A stretch of 64,000 nt of DNA from Pogona vitticeps (Eukaryota > Chordata > Lepidosauria > Squamata > Agamidae). Positions 1 through 40,999 of this stretch are shown in pieces. Position numbers and translations under genes: made by a program. Where the stretch lies: contig NC_135783.1 of assembly GCF_051106095.1 (NCBI RefSeq), forward strand, positions 204,148,472 to 204,212,471. Reading direction: 5' to 3'. Every line of letters starts with the position of its first letter. Positions within the stretch are counted from its first letter, which is position 1. A model generated the notes under the pieces. That model was given only the letters and a program-made list of their open reading frames with translations. It was not told the origin of the DNA and ran no database searches.

Positions 1-1590
1 ACAAGCAAACCATGATATTCCTTAACAGTGGAAGAGTATGCAGCTGCAATATCAGGTTCTATACAGTAAAAATCGCTTTCTTTGCTTGTTTGTTTTTTAC
101 ATACCAGAAGAACAGCAAGCACAGACTCATTGGCTGAAATCCAACAGTAAGCCACAGCCAGAGTAACCCTACTGAAACAATTGAACTGACAGAGGAGGTG
201 ACTCACAAAATCCCCACCGATTCAGTGGTCTTGTTCTAGTTGTGACTTACTACTAGATTTCAGCCGCTTTCAGAAAACCACTAAATGTACCTGAGGCACT
301 GCAGTTCTCTTGCCTCCACATATGAAAAATTTAAGGAAAAAAAACACGTTTTGTTGCATCACCTCTCACATATATGTATAAAAAGTCACTTTATACCACC
401 AATGGATGAGAGAGCTTTTTTTGATGTTTCTTTCCTGTTAAGAAAAGCCCAAAAGGAATCAAAGGAATGACCTGAACGTGCAGCACCTGTTTTTACTATG
501 CAGTATTATCTCTTTATTTATTGTAATCCATCTGAGGAAAGGGAATACATTTTGTTTCCATATGTCCTCATTTTTCTATGTTCAGCAAACCACTCCATGA
601 CCGGGTAGAAATCCAACCTTTACTTCCTTCTAAACCTAGCTTTTTCTGACAGATGCCCACATCTGATTATTGCAACAGGCACATGCATAAAAAAAAACTT
701 TGCCCTTTCTTCTCTGTCCCTTGTGGCACTTTTTCCTCATCTGACAGAAAAATGGAAACATCAGCAAACTCAGAAATGGCAGCGGCAGCATAGACTACAA
801 TGGTAAGCATCCTTCCATGTTGTTTTCATTCCCTATGACCGAAGAAAAATGGGATATGTGACACACATTTTAAAACTCACACATCCAACCTGCCAATTGT
901 ATCAAATACTGTAGCGGCTTTCCTTTAACAGAAAGTGCTCCTGTTCACGCATGAGGGAAACTCAATTTTCACTGCACAGTGAAACCTCCCCTGCCCCCCC
1001 CAGGAGATTCTACAGTATAGTATTTACAAATTCAGTCAACCTGGCTTGTCTTCAGGAACAATGTTTCCCTTTCAGACAAAGCATACAAAGTCTTCTACAA
1101 GAGACAAGATACAGTAACAAAGCATACAAAATTAACTGCAACGTGTACTATGAATACACTATACTGTACTGGAGGCTACTTAGAACCATACAATGACCAG
1201 CACATCTAAAAGAATTGCTTATAGGGAAAAGATTTTATCCAGAATAAATGACAACCCCAAAGACCAATGGGACTGGATTTTGTTTTCAGGACAAATGGTA
1301 CAAAGTACTGCCTTCACTCTTTCTGTAGCTACACCTTTATAATATTCTGATTGTCTACTTACTGTAGTCTGTTATGTTATAAATATTACTATAACAACCA
1401 TTCTTTAAGACATGGAAAATGCAAATTCCAGTGGTTCAAAGAAATTAAATTTATTTTCAGTCCAAATTGTTCATTTGCACTGAACTGTCTAAACCAAAAT
1501 GTAAATAATGCAGTAGTTTGTTTCCTTCTGGCAACAGAGACGTAGGATACATAAACCATGAAATATTAAATACAGCACACCATATTACAC
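1..1590. other. PPIG 3' flank or extended 3' UTR
   Basis: AT-rich sequence with no open frame matching a protein I recognise and no obvious transposon ends. It may include a longer PPIG 3' UTR because additional minus-strand AATAAA signals occur here. In human the next gene on this side is CFAP210 (CCDC173); no exon of it was recognised. Confidence 0.4.
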
Positions 1591-1614
1591 ATAAAACATG
1601 TTTTTCCATTTCAA

Positions 1615-1620
1615 GTTTAT
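1615..1620 (-). terminator. Probable PPIG polyadenylation signal (AATAAA)
   Basis: AATAAA on the minus strand lies about 137 bases past the PPIG stop and implies a short 3' UTR ending near 1600. Other minus-strand AATAAA copies near 1448 and 512 could give longer 3' UTRs, so the main site is not settled. Confidence 0.55.
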
Positions 1621-1756
1621 TAAAACTTTAGCAGTACAAATGATCCATGTTGTGGATTATCAAAAGACCAAACTGAAGTCCACATTTTTTAAAAAAAATG
1701 TTCCCCAAAATGTCTCCAAAACCTGGAGGCAGAATGGAAACAGTAAGTTCACAACC

Positions 1757-30374
<28,618 letters not shown>

Positions 30375-31439
30375 GGCTTCAGAATTTTTAGACTGTAATA
30401 GAATTACAAATAATTCATTTTACAATTTCCAACTAGTGAATAAGTGAGTTCTGCTACATGTGAAAGCTTTTTAACAAGAACCCTTGATTATGGAATAGTA
30501 ACAAATGACAAAGATAGGACATGAAATTGTATCAGTTTACTTGATTCGTAGAGGTAACAATGCACAAACAGAACTTGTGCTGAACAGTTTGTGATTTTCA
30601 TGGGCTTTAGATGAGAAGAACACCAATTTTGGCAGACACGACCACAGGTGGGAAAAAATCTTCATGATATCCAACTCCCACATTTTAACAGATAAATTCT
30701 TTGGCTGCAACAGATTATTTACAAGTATGGGCAAGACAGAGAAAAAAATTAGGGATATGTTACAAACTGAACACTAGAGTCAATTAATCCCTCTCTGTCA
30801 CTTAATTCAGGAACACAATACTTTCTACCCATCTAGAACTACTGTATTCAGTAGCATTACACAGAAGATATACTAGAAGATGACAGAGACAAGATACAAG
30901 CATAGAATGAAATAAAAGGCAAGAGCACCAAGTAGCTTTACAATTAAAAATTAAGTCAAAATGCTGTGATGAATATTTAATTTCCTAAATCGACTCTCAT
31001 GTTTTAGCATATTATATGATAAAAAAGAACTGGAATATTAATTTTATATATTGTAGTTATATCTCACTTTTTCCAAGAGTAAAAAAAAATCAAATTCAAA
31101 ATTGGAATCAGTAAAAATAAGGCATATTTTAAAGTCAATATAACCAGGAAAAACATACCAGCACCACCACTACTACTACCACTACCCCACTTTTCTCCTT
31201 GAAAAGGACCCAAATATTATATGAAACACAATATTTAATTGAAAACAATGAGTATATAACAGTTGTTAACATCTAATATTTTATTTAAAGCAAATTCAAA
31301 ACTTCATTTAGAAACTATTGTTGTTGGAATACTTATAGAGATACTAAGTCAGAACAATTCAATAACATGCACCTATATATAAAAATACGTATACACGTAC
31401 ACTCTCAAAATAAGGACAGCTGGAAAAAATTAGGTAATT

Positions 31440-31660
31440 ATAATGGGGGTATGCCCCGTTTAGTTGAATAGTATCCAATTGACCCAAATCCTGCTGCTTA
31501 GTATTATAAATCACACTAGAGTAGGCCCACTGAATCAATGGGGATTATGACTCATCTATTTTATGTTTCATTATAAGATCCATTCAAATGGGCCTACTCT
31601 AACTGTGGCTTATTATCATTTGAATCAATGGAATTTATGGAGAAGCTCTCACCAGACCTC
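31440..31660. repeat. Old dispersed repeat (CCCAAATCCTGCTGCTTA type)
   Basis: GACCCAAATCCTGCTGCTTA, TAGGCCCACTGAATCAATGG and later ATTCAAATGGGCCTACTCTA resemble a common reptile repeat with inverted ends. Similar words occur at 29742 (GGCCCAAATCCTGTTGCTTA). Family not assigned. Confidence 0.4.
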
Positions 31661-32059
31661 TACTGATTTACTGATTAATAAAACAATGAATTTAGAAATG
31701 CAAATTACTGTATATAAAAATGTAATAGGTAGTGAAAAATTCTGCAACAGGTGTCTAGCCCCAGACAAGATCAGATGGAAAGCTCTTTAATTTCTTTAGA
31801 TTGTGAGCGAAGACCAAAGTCCAGTTGAAGTGCATGCGGGATTTCCTCTTTGCCGATGATGCAGCGGTTGTTGCCCATTCTGCTGAAGACGTCCAACAAC
31901 ACATGAATTGTTTTAGCAAGGCCTGCCAAGACTTTGGATTAACAATCAGCCTGAAGAAAACACAAGCCATGGGCCAGGGCGTGGACTCACCTCCCTCTAT
32001 TACCAGCTCCATACAAGAACTGGAGGTTGTTCATTACTTTGTGTACCTTGCCTCAACTA

Positions 32060-32545
32060 CAGTGGTGCCTCGCGCAACGAGTGCCTCGCTCAACGATGAA
32101 TTCGCATAACGATGGCCTTTGCTGGAAATTTTGCCGCCTCACCTAACGATGTTTCCTATGGGGGATTTTCGCATAACGAGGTTTGGGACCTTGCTTCACT
32201 TAATGATGACAGTTTTAGGTCCCCTATTTCGCTTAACTTTTTTTTTACAGCCCTGTTTTCGCTATTTTAAAAATATTCTAAAATGTTAAAAAAATGTTTA
32301 AAATGCTTGGAATCGTTAGTGCACCTAATAAAACCTTCGTTAAAGTAATTTGGCTTTGTTCTGTGTCTTTTTGAATTTTTGGTAATTTTTTTTTCACCAT
32401 TGAAATGTATTGAATAGGCTCCTATTGGAACGGATTAACCGGTTTTCAATGCATTCCTATGGGAAATGGTGTTTCGCTTAACGATGTTTTCACATAACAA
32501 TGTTTTTAATGGAACCAATTAACATCGTTATGCGAGGCACCACTG
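32060..32545. mobile_element. Tigger-like MITE nested in a LINE
   Basis: The ends CAGTGGTGCCTCGCGCAACG and GTTATGCGAGGCACCACTG are flanked by TA. It breaks the LINE reading between FVYLAST and the following serine codons, so it arrived after the LINE. Confidence 0.9.
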
Positions 32546-33138
32546 TATCTTTGACACTCTCTCCCTAGATGTCGAGCTGGATAAACACATTGGCAAAGCA
32601 GCTACCATGTTCTGCCCAGTTTAGCTGAATTGTATCCAATTACTGGATAAACACATTGGCAAAGCAGCTACCATGTTCCCTAGACTCATAGAGAGTATGG
32701 CTAATAAGAAGCTGACGGCACATATTTGGTATCATCTGGCAGGACAAAGTTCCAAATAGAGTAGTCCTAGAATGAGCTGGAATTTTTAGTATGTACAGTA
32801 TACATTACTGAAACAGTGGTGTCTACATTGGCTTGGGCATGCTGTGAGAATGGCTGTTGGTCGGATTCCAAAAGATCTCCTGTATGGAGAATTAGTGCAG
32901 GGAACTTGCCCCAGAGGGAGACCACAGCTGTGATACAAAGATATCTGCAAGCAGGATCTGAAGGCCTTAGGAATGAACTGCAACAGATGGGAAACCTTGA
33001 CATCTGAGCGTTCAGCCTGGAAGCAGGCGGTGCAGCATGGCCTCTCCCATTTTGAAGAGACACTTGTTCAGCAGGCTGAGGCAAAGAGGCAGTCCTGAAA
33101 CCAGGAAAATAAGGGAGCTGGACAGGGGACAGATTGTA

Positions 33139-33538
33139 CAGTGGTGCCTCGCTTAACGAGCGCACTGTTTAACAACGAATCCGTATATCAATGTGTTTTT
33201 TGCGATCGCTAATGCGATCGCATTGCGATGTTTTAGGTGGCAAAACATCGCATTGCGATGATCGGTAAGCGGAATGCATTGTGATGTTTAGAAAACAGCT
33301 GATCGGCGGTTCCAAAATGGCCGCCGGATCAACCAAATGGCCACCCGCAGCATTTTCACACCGATTCCTTGCTTACCGAGGCGGCGAAAATGGCGGCCCT
33401 ATGGAGGATTCCCGCTTAGCAGTGAGTTTTTCCCCAATAGGAACGCATTAAACCTATGGGTCCCCCCCGCATAGTGACGAATCCGGATAGCGACGTTAAT
33501 CCTGGAATGGATTAACATCGCTATGCGGGGCACCACTG
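33139..33538. mobile_element. Tigger-like MITE nested in a LINE tail
   Basis: The ends CAGTGGTGCCTCGCTTAACG and ATCGCTATGCGGGGCACCACTG (one strand read) are flanked by TA. It contains AAAATGGCCGCC and CAGCTGATCGGCGG boxes. It splits the LINE tail between CAGATTG and TTTGTCTTTAGC. Confidence 0.9.
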
Positions 33539-33779
33539 TATTTGTCTTTAGCATGGGATTGTCACTCTTGAATTGGCCTTCTCAGCCACACTAGATGCTG
33601 TTCCAAGTCCTCTATTCAGAGCACGTTACCATAGTCACTTGAGACTGAAGGATGCATAATCTAATCTAAGTGAAAAATTCTCCACTCACATAATCACTGG
33701 TAACAACTACTTATTAGTATACCCTTTCATGACATACATAAAATGACCTGGAACACCGGTGCAATTTAAAGCCCATTCA

Positions 33780-34711
33780 CACTTGTTCAAATTTGAATTT
33801 CCTGCGCTTTCTCCCTGCCTTCTTGCCTTCGGAGCTTTCGCCCCAACATCGGAAGAGGCCCTTTGAGAGCTCAGAAGGCAAGAAGGCAGGGAGAAAGGGC
33901 GGGAAATTCAAATTTCCAGCCTTTTCTCCCTGCTTGTTTGCTTTCCGAGCTCTCAAAGGGCTTTCCCCCCGACATTGGAGGAAGCCCTTTGAGAGCTCCG
34001 AAGGCTCCCAGCGGCGGCGGCAGGGTGGGGTCTCTGGATGCCTTCCATTGCTTCTCCTCCTGGAAGGCATCCGGAGGTCCCCCGCTGCAGCCGCCGCCGG
34101 GAGCCACTGCGCCTGGCTATCCCAGTCATGCTCGGACTCCCGGGGGTTGCCCGGCACTGCGCGGCTACCGGCGGCAGGGTGGGGGACCTCCGGATGCCTT
34201 CCAGGAGGAGAAGCAATGGAGAAGCCCCCCCACCGTGCCGCTGCTGCCACTTGGAGCCACATTGCGCTGGGCAATCCTGGAAGCCCAAGCATGGCTGGGA
34301 TAGCCTGGCGCGGCGCGGCTGCCAGTGGTGGCGGGGGACCTCCGAAGGCCTTCCCCACCACCATGGGAAGCCTCTTGGATGTCCCCCCCCAGAGTCCTCC
34401 GGCAGCGTCGATGGCTACAGCGGGGGAGCTCCGAGAAGCCTCCGGCATCCGCGCCAAAGCCCTCGGAGTCCTTCAAAAGCAGCGATGGCGTCGGCGGGGG
34501 ACCCCTTGAAGACTTCAAAAAGGTAAAATGATTTTTTAAAATTTTATTTTTAATTTTTTTTTCTGTTTGTGTGTGGGGGGTTTCTTGGGCTAGATACGAA
34601 TTAAATGGTTTTCAATGCATTCCTATGGGGACTGCATTTTCGACCTACGGACTTTTCGACTTACGGATTCCGTTCCAATACGGATTAATTCCGTAGGTCG
34701 AGACCCCACTG
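33780..34711. mobile_element. Tigger-like element of a second family, left end missing
   Basis: The right end TCCGTAGGTCGAGACCCCACTG followed by TA matches the CAGTGGGGTC end type seen at 60701. The left two thirds is a GC-rich block with repeats of GGCAGGGAGAAAGGGCGGG and GGCATCCGGAGGTCCCCCGC-like units. No left terminal repeat was found. Long frames across it are compositional. Confidence 0.6.
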
Positions 34712-35483
34712 TACTTCATGTGGGTGTGTCATTTGACTGCTTTTCCTTATTTTATTTTTTTTGCCAGTCTCCACCCTTCCTTGCATTGTAGACAAATAAA
34801 ATATGAGCAGAAGAGAGGCGATTTTGAAATAGGTAAGGAGAGGGTAGATAGGGAAAAAAAGAGAAAGGACTATCTGTGTTGGGAATGAGAAATCTGGGAG
34901 CGATTCTGGAGGGGTGTTGACAGGCAGTATCAGGACAACATCATGTATCCTAGTACCTCCAGCTACAAACATTTTCCCTGTGTGTGAATGCAAACACTGG
35001 GGTGAGAAATCTGCAACAAAGTGACCCATAACAACCAGAAACACTGTGCAGACAAGTCTTTATACATGGTTTGCAAAGCAGCTATAGGGACTGTTTGATA
35101 TTTTGGTCACTGCATAATCATTTTTTGGGGGGATCTCAGATTATCTGGTCTTCCACTTTTTTTTTTTTTTTTTTTTTTGGGTCTATATTTTCATCGACCA
35201 AGAGTGAAGCTGCAGGTGAGCTGGAGTAAGTATACATGTGCATTTTGCCAAGCCCTTCAGCTAGGCAAAAAGGCGGTGGAAGATGGGGAAAGTCTACTTG
35301 GGGGCAAGTATGCCTATTCATAAGCCAGCTCTGGTGTGGCATCCCCTGCCTAGCATAGCTAAAGGAGCTCTTCAAGGAGCAGGGGTTGTTCCCTATAAAG
35401 AAATACAAAAGAAGGTAGTGAGCATAAGGATGAGTCATCTGTAGAAAAAGACAGTTCAGAGCTTATGGATGAAATTCCAGTTA

Positions 35484-35697
35484 CAGTCAACCCTCAACTT
35501 ACTTTTTTTTTTTTTTTTGGCAGTCCCAGCGTGGGACTTGCTCTTTTTATTTTAGTATTATTATTTTTTTGAAATGCTGGAACAGATTAATTCCGTTCCC
35601 ATGCATTTCAATGGGAAATGGTACTTTGACTTACAAACCTTTCAACGTACGAATGTCCTTCCAGAACGGATTAAGTTCGTAAATTAAGGGTTGACTG
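35484..35697. mobile_element. Tigger-like MITE with CAGTCAACCCT ends
   Basis: The ends CAGTCAACCCTCAACTTAC and GTAAATTAAGGGTTGACTG are inverted and flanked by TA. The core is short, with a T run. It is related in design to the CAGTGG families but has distinct ends. Confidence 0.85.
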
Positions 35698-35888
35698 TAT
35701 ATCCCTACATAGTCTAATAAATTCATTTGTTCCAAAGCATCCTCTGTATCCAGTTATGGATCAAATCATGAAAGAAGGTAACATGGGAGGATGTGAGACA
35801 ATTGGGGACAATTACACTGTGATAATACACTCTGTAAGCAATATTTTCTACAAGTTATCCTGACATATAGTTCTTTCTAACCACAATA

Positions 35889-36315
35889 CAGTGGTACCTT
35901 GCTAGACGATGACCCCGCTGTACAATGAATCTGCAGGACAGTGACATTTTTGCGATCGCTCTAGTGATCGCAAAACGATGTTTCCTATGGGGGATTTTCA
36001 TTTGCCGACGATTAGGTCCGTGCTTCACGAACCGTTTGTTCGCAAGACGACAATGTTTTCCGGCTCCGCAAAACGGCTGCCCTGTGTTTTCTGGACCCAT
36101 GCTTCACAGGGCAACCATTTTAACAGCTGATCAGAGCTCAGAAAATGGCTTCCCCCTATGGGCGATATTCGCTGGACAACAAGGTAATTTTCCCATTGGA
36201 ACGCATTAAATGGGTTTCAATGCATTCCAATTGGGAAACTGTTTTCGCTGGACAATGTTTTCGCTTAACAGCAATTTCAGGGAACGGATTATTGTTGTGG
36301 TGCGGGGCACCACTG
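35889..36315. mobile_element. Tigger-like MITE
   Basis: The ends CAGTGGTACCTTGCTAGACG and GGTGCGGGGCACCACTG are flanked by TA. The internal TTGCGATCGCTCTAGTGATC palindrome is shared with other copies. It lies in PPIG intron 1. Confidence 0.88.
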
Positions 36316-37471
36316 TACCTATATTCTGTACACTCTGGCAGCATCATGTTACAGATGAAGAAAGAAAATGAAGGGCCAGGAATTGTTTAGAGTAGGGCTA
36401 GGGAACCATTTGCCCTTCAGGTGTCTTGGTCTACAGCAACCAGAAGAAAAATCAGTAAAACTGTTCAAGATAATCAGTGGTAAGAGGCAATGAGAATTGT
36501 AATCAAAAACATTTCAAAGGATGCTCGGGTCTAGAGAACCCTTCACCTTCCTTTCTCTGATCATTAAAGGCTTCATTAGACATTAGATGTTCTAACATTT
36601 TCTCATACTGAACAGGGCTACACTCTTGTCTTAATCAATTATCACAGAATAGCTGCCATTTATTATTTATAAACACTCACATAAACTATCTACATACATA
36701 GATCCAAGATTGTAAAGTAGCCAAACTGCATGGATTCTAGATTTTGTACTGAATGCTGTACCCATCAAATATGAATAGCTATGCCTGTTTAGTCTCAAAG
36801 AGAAAAAATAATGCAAAGATTCCTAGCAGATTTGTTGGTTGCAGACATACAGAATGTAGGCAAACTGATGGATGTTATTGCTGAAGTCTGCCTATTGCCT
36901 TAATGCAAATACAGAGGAACAGATGTTCCTCTCACAAGCAGAGCCTTATCTTTCAAACATTACAGCTCCCCAAGAAGATAAGGAAAAGTTTAGCACCATG
37001 GGGCATTTCTGTCTGTCTATGCATTGGTGCCTACCTTAATTGGTATGTTTTGCATCTAGTCTACTTACACAGTGCTGCAGATATATTTCAGTAAGCACTA
37101 AAGTGGCATTACTTAACAACCTGGACTTTACTTATGGCCCACTTAACAATAAGGTTGGAACAGGGAAAATAAATATGGGGAAGAATTCTCATTTAAATTC
37201 TGCAATATAGGCTTTATAAATTCTAGAACAAAAGTCAAGCTGCAAAACATTTTTCAGTTTCAAGAATTAATTTTTAGGTCTACTGCTTAACAGAACTGTA
37301 GACAACGTGGAACAGGGATGACCTGGATCACTAGTGTTGCACAGAGGAAAGTAACATTATACAGTAGATCTAATCATGTTATAGTTATGGCTAGTGAGGG
37401 CTTCTGTGTTATTTCCCCTATGTAAACCAATGGGACAGGCAGTGCTTTTTTGGCAACCTTTTTCAAAAATA

Positions 37472-38408
37472 CAGTGGTGCCTTGCATAGCAATTGCATCG
37501 TATAACGATGAAATCGCTTTGCGATCGCTTTTGCGATCGCTTTCCGATGTTCCCTATGGGGGAATTTCGCTTTGCGATGATCGGTTCCCTGCTTGGGGAA
37601 CCGATCATGGCAAAGCAATGCTTTTTAAACAGCTGATCGGCGCAGCAAGCAAGGCTTTTTAAACAGCTGATCGGCGCAGCAAGCAAGGCTTTTTAAACAG
37701 CTGATCGGCGCCGCACTACCCCCCCCAAGAGCTCCTGCATAAATAGGGGACAGTGGGAGGGGGGACGCTCTGGATTGGCGCCTTGGGAGGAGGGAGGGAA
37801 GGAGGGGTGAAGGGCCTGGCCCCGATCCCCACGTGCACCCCTGGGGCGCTGAGCCAAAGAGCAGTCGTGGCAGGAGGCGCTGCAAGGGAGGAGGCGCCCG
37901 CCGGGGACCAGGATCAGGGCGGCAGCGGCTGGACGGGGGGCGGTGCACCAGAGACCCCCTCCTCGCCCTGTCTGCGCCCTGCCAAGGAGACCGGGCGTCC
38001 GGGGTTGGCTGGCTGGTGGCGGGTGGTGTGCCTTCCCGCCCCGGGCGGCTGCCTCCAAGCCCTCGCTCGCTGGAGAAAGACCCTTCAGCCCGCCTGTCTG
38101 AGCCCCGGGACAGCTCCGCCAAGGAGGCCGGACGTAGTCTGGGGCTGGCTGGCTGTGCTTTTTAAACAGCTGATCAGCGGTTTCAAAATGGCCGCCCGCT
38201 GTTTTCTGGGACAGATTCCTTGCTTAACAGGCAGCGAAAATGGCCGCACTATGGAGGATCTTCGCTGAACGGTGAGTTTGAAGCCCATAGGAACGCATTA
38301 ATCACGTTTTAATGCGTTTCTATGGGCTTTTTTGTTCTGCATAGCGACGAATCCGTATAGCGACGATTTTTCCGGAATGGATTATCGTCGCTATGGGGGG
38401 CACCACTG
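37472..38408. mobile_element. Tigger-like element carrying a GC-rich internal block
   Basis: The ends CAGTGGTGCCTTGCATAGCA and GCTATGGGGGGCACCACTG are flanked by TA. Inside, a unit CTTTTTAAACAGCTGATCGG plus GCAGCAAGCAAGG repeats three times. Then about 450 bases of GC- and CpG-rich sequence follow (about 37705-38158) before the AACAGCTGATCAGCGG boxes resume. It is twice the length of its relatives. Confidence 0.85.
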
Positions 38409-38689
38409 TACAATTATTGACTAATACTGTAGTTCTATTTCTTAATCCCACTGCTTTTTGAAAGCCTGACATCTCTACTTGTGCCTTATATCCATCTGGA
38501 TAATTTAGAAAAGCTAAACTCCCCATGCGTTTCCTGGGGGAAAGGGGCGTAAGTAGCACAACTGTTCATGAGGAGGGCAGATCTGTGAGTAACACATTTT
38601 AAAATATGTACGTACCTGTTTTTAAGAAAGAGGCTTAAATGACAGCTCTTGTGAGGGTGTGTATGATTCCTATAGAGTCCCCAGCAGTG

Positions 38690-39330
38690 AGCAATTTTCA
38701 GCACGTTCATGCTGAAGGGGAGGGGAAACTGACCCCCCCTGCCCCTCCCCATGTGCCCCCTTCATCTTCCTACTTGGTCCTGCCTTCTTCTCCCTATTAT
38801 TGTTCCGGCTGCAAATGGGCCATCTGGCACCACGTGGCGCTGGATTGCCCATTTGTTCCCCCACAGCCTCCTCGTCCCCTTCCCACTGCCCCCATTGCCT
38901 CCTTACCCAGTCCTTCCACCTTCTCCCACTCCCCCGTTGTTCTGGCTGCAAATGGGCGATCCAGCACCGCATGGCCCCAATCCAGAAACACAGCCATACA
39001 ACGTACAGGGAACGTTAGTCCCAATTAATTTCACTGATCAACAAGGACCCCAGTACATGCACAGAGATAGCAGGCCCAGCTCCTAGAGGCCAGGCCACCA
39101 TCTCTGTTCATGTCCACACCTATCAGCTGATAGGCAGGCACATGCACAGAGACAGCAGGCCCATCTCCCAGAAGACAGCTGGGAAGCTGACTCTGAAGAT
39201 GATGGCAGGGGAGAAGGAGCAAAAGGAGGAGGTGGCAGCACAAGGTAGGGAGGCGACAGGGGCAGTGGGAATAGGATTTCCATGCTGGTAACGGAGGAGG
39301 GGAAGCCCCTACTACCAAAGCTAGCATGTA
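38690..39330. other. GC-rich intron stretch with two pairs of direct repeats
   Basis: GGCTGCAAATGGGCCATCTGG at about 38809 recurs as GGCTGCAAATGGGCGATCCAG at about 38943. ACATGCACAGAGATAGCAGG at about 39055 recurs as ACATGCACAGAGACAGCAGG at about 39139. The copies are about 85 and 135 bases apart. No protein family was recognised and the origin is unknown. Confidence 0.45.
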
Positions 39331-39469
39331 AATGTAAACTACAGTATTCACCACTCAACAAGCTAGCAAAGCTAGCTTTTAACAAACAGGCCTGCAGCAG
39401 AGCAATCCATGCCTATCTTCCTTATTCACCAGCATGAAATTTCTTCTTCTCTATGGTGACTGGGCAAGT

Positions 39470-39525
39470 TGCTAAACACAAGGTTATAGTCAAATGAATG
39501 AATGAATGAATAAATAAATAAATAA
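39470..39525. repeat. (GAAT)n/(AAAT)n microsatellite
   Basis: TGAATGAATGAATGAATAAA is followed by TAAATAAATAA. A short tetranucleotide run in PPIG intron 1; the flanks at 39330-40090 show nothing else recognisable. Confidence 0.8.
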
Positions 39526-40096
39526 TAAACTTTGTTAAAAGGCATATAAAAATTCACTAGTTTTAAGTATTTGAAATCATAAGTTTAAGCAGGAGATGGA
39601 TCAGAAAAATGCATTTAGTATCTTTAAATTGTCTAGTTGGACAAAAACCTCCCCAGCCTTACATGGAAGTTGCTCACTTTTAAACACTTGCAAATGTCTG
39701 AAGTCATGACCCAAAAAATATAATTTTATAGCCTCCATCATTTCCCCCATTAGTTGCCTTTAAAAACAAAACAAACAACTTTAATTTAAATATTCTGAGC
39801 GCTTCAGCCCTTTCTTATTAAGAAAGTGTTCCAGCTCTGCTCATATTTGTTGCAAATCTATGTTTTCTGGAAGTAACTAACCAAAATAATATACAGTATT
39901 CAAAACACGGCTGCACTGTTATGTCATAAAAGAATCACTTCACCCTCACTGTAAATTTTACTTGGCATTTTGCTGCCCATATCAGTATACATTATCTGGA
40001 AAGTCTGCTTTGGATGTCATCTGCAACCTTAGCTATTCTCACTGAGTATCCTTAACTCTAGATAATTTACAAACAGGATGGAATAAGGTAATTTAA

Positions 40097-40325
40097 TTGT
40101 GTGCTACCAGGTCAATTCTGACTTATGGTAACTATTTTCAGGGTTTTCCAGGTAGAGAATACTCAGAAGTGATTTACCATTCCCTTCTTCTCTGGGCACC
40201 CTGGGACTGTGCAGCTTGCCCAAGGCCACACAGGCTGTCTCTCATCTCCAGGAAGCACAGTGGGGAATCGAACTCCCAACCTCAGGCTCTGTAGCCAGAG
40301 ACCTAATTCATTGAGCTACCAAACC
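40097..40325 (-). repeat. Sauria-type SINE, minus strand
   Basis: Read on the minus strand it has an A box (GGTAGCTCAATGAATTAGGT) and B box (GGGAGTTCGATTCCCC), then a body GGCAAGCTGCACAGTCCCAG and a tail CACTTCTGAGTATTCTCTAC leading to CAGAATTGACCTGGTAGCAC. The tail resembles those shared between squamate SINEs and BovB. Confidence 0.8.
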
Positions 40326-40999
40326 TAATGCACTTATTTACGTCCACTGTGAAGACAAACCTTATAAAGAACAAACCCTTGGAAAATATTTGAAACAATT
40401 CAAAATGCACATCTTGATATAAACATATTAACTTTAACTATTGCACAAACATCTTTCAAGACTTCACAAATTCAACACAGGCAAGGAAGCAAACAATCTA
40501 TTTCTTATACTGGACCAAACTGGAACTCAGAGGAGGTAACCTCTAGTATTAGGCACCAACTAAGCATGTGCCATCAACTGAGGCACATTCCGTATTGATA
40601 AACACAGATGAAATGCCCAGGTTTCAGGTGTTGAAAGTGCTTCCTCCGGGCATTAGTGTATCCGCCAGGATTCTTCCCAAGTCCATGATGTCTCCTAGCT
40701 TACGACTTATTGTCATTTTAACAGTCTTCTCCCTCTCTGCTTTGCTTTTATCCGCCTCCCACCCCCTTCCCTTCTCTCCAATGGCAAAGACATGAACTCC
40801 CGCCTTTATTGAACCCAAGTACTGTATTGCAAAGCGCTTCTTCACCCGCTAAAGAATGTCCCACAAATCAGTTTCTCAGGTTACCTCCTAAACTGGGCCG
40901 GGGTTTGGGTTAGGGTGTCTGTTATAAGTCTTCTTTACTGTGTAAACCGTGATCTGCGTGAAACGCTTCAATAAGCTTGAGGGGGGGGGGGGGACTCGG

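Larger units (their letters stand above)
31780..33665 (+). mobile_element. LINE 3' half (WLGHVVRM family), interrupted by two Tigger-like MITEs
   Basis: The translation gives FLFADDAAVVAHSAEDVQQH, the catalytic FADD of a reverse transcriptase, then DFGLTISLKKTQAMGQ. After the first MITE come WLGHA, VRMAVGRIPKDLLYGELVQG and CPRGR. It ends with the GACTGAAGGATGCATAATCT tail. A 30-40 base segment is repeated at 32577 and 32643. It has stops and frameshifts, so it is an old copy. It lies in PPIG intron 1. Confidence 0.8.

Noticed and set aside
33777-34531. Several overlapping long frames on both strands
   Set aside because: GC-rich transposon interior with repeats; stops are rare by composition and no protein family is visible.
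37625-38268. Overlapping long frames, Pro/Arg/Gly-rich
   Set aside because: They lie in the GC-rich block of a Tigger-like element and have no recognisable domain or splice context.
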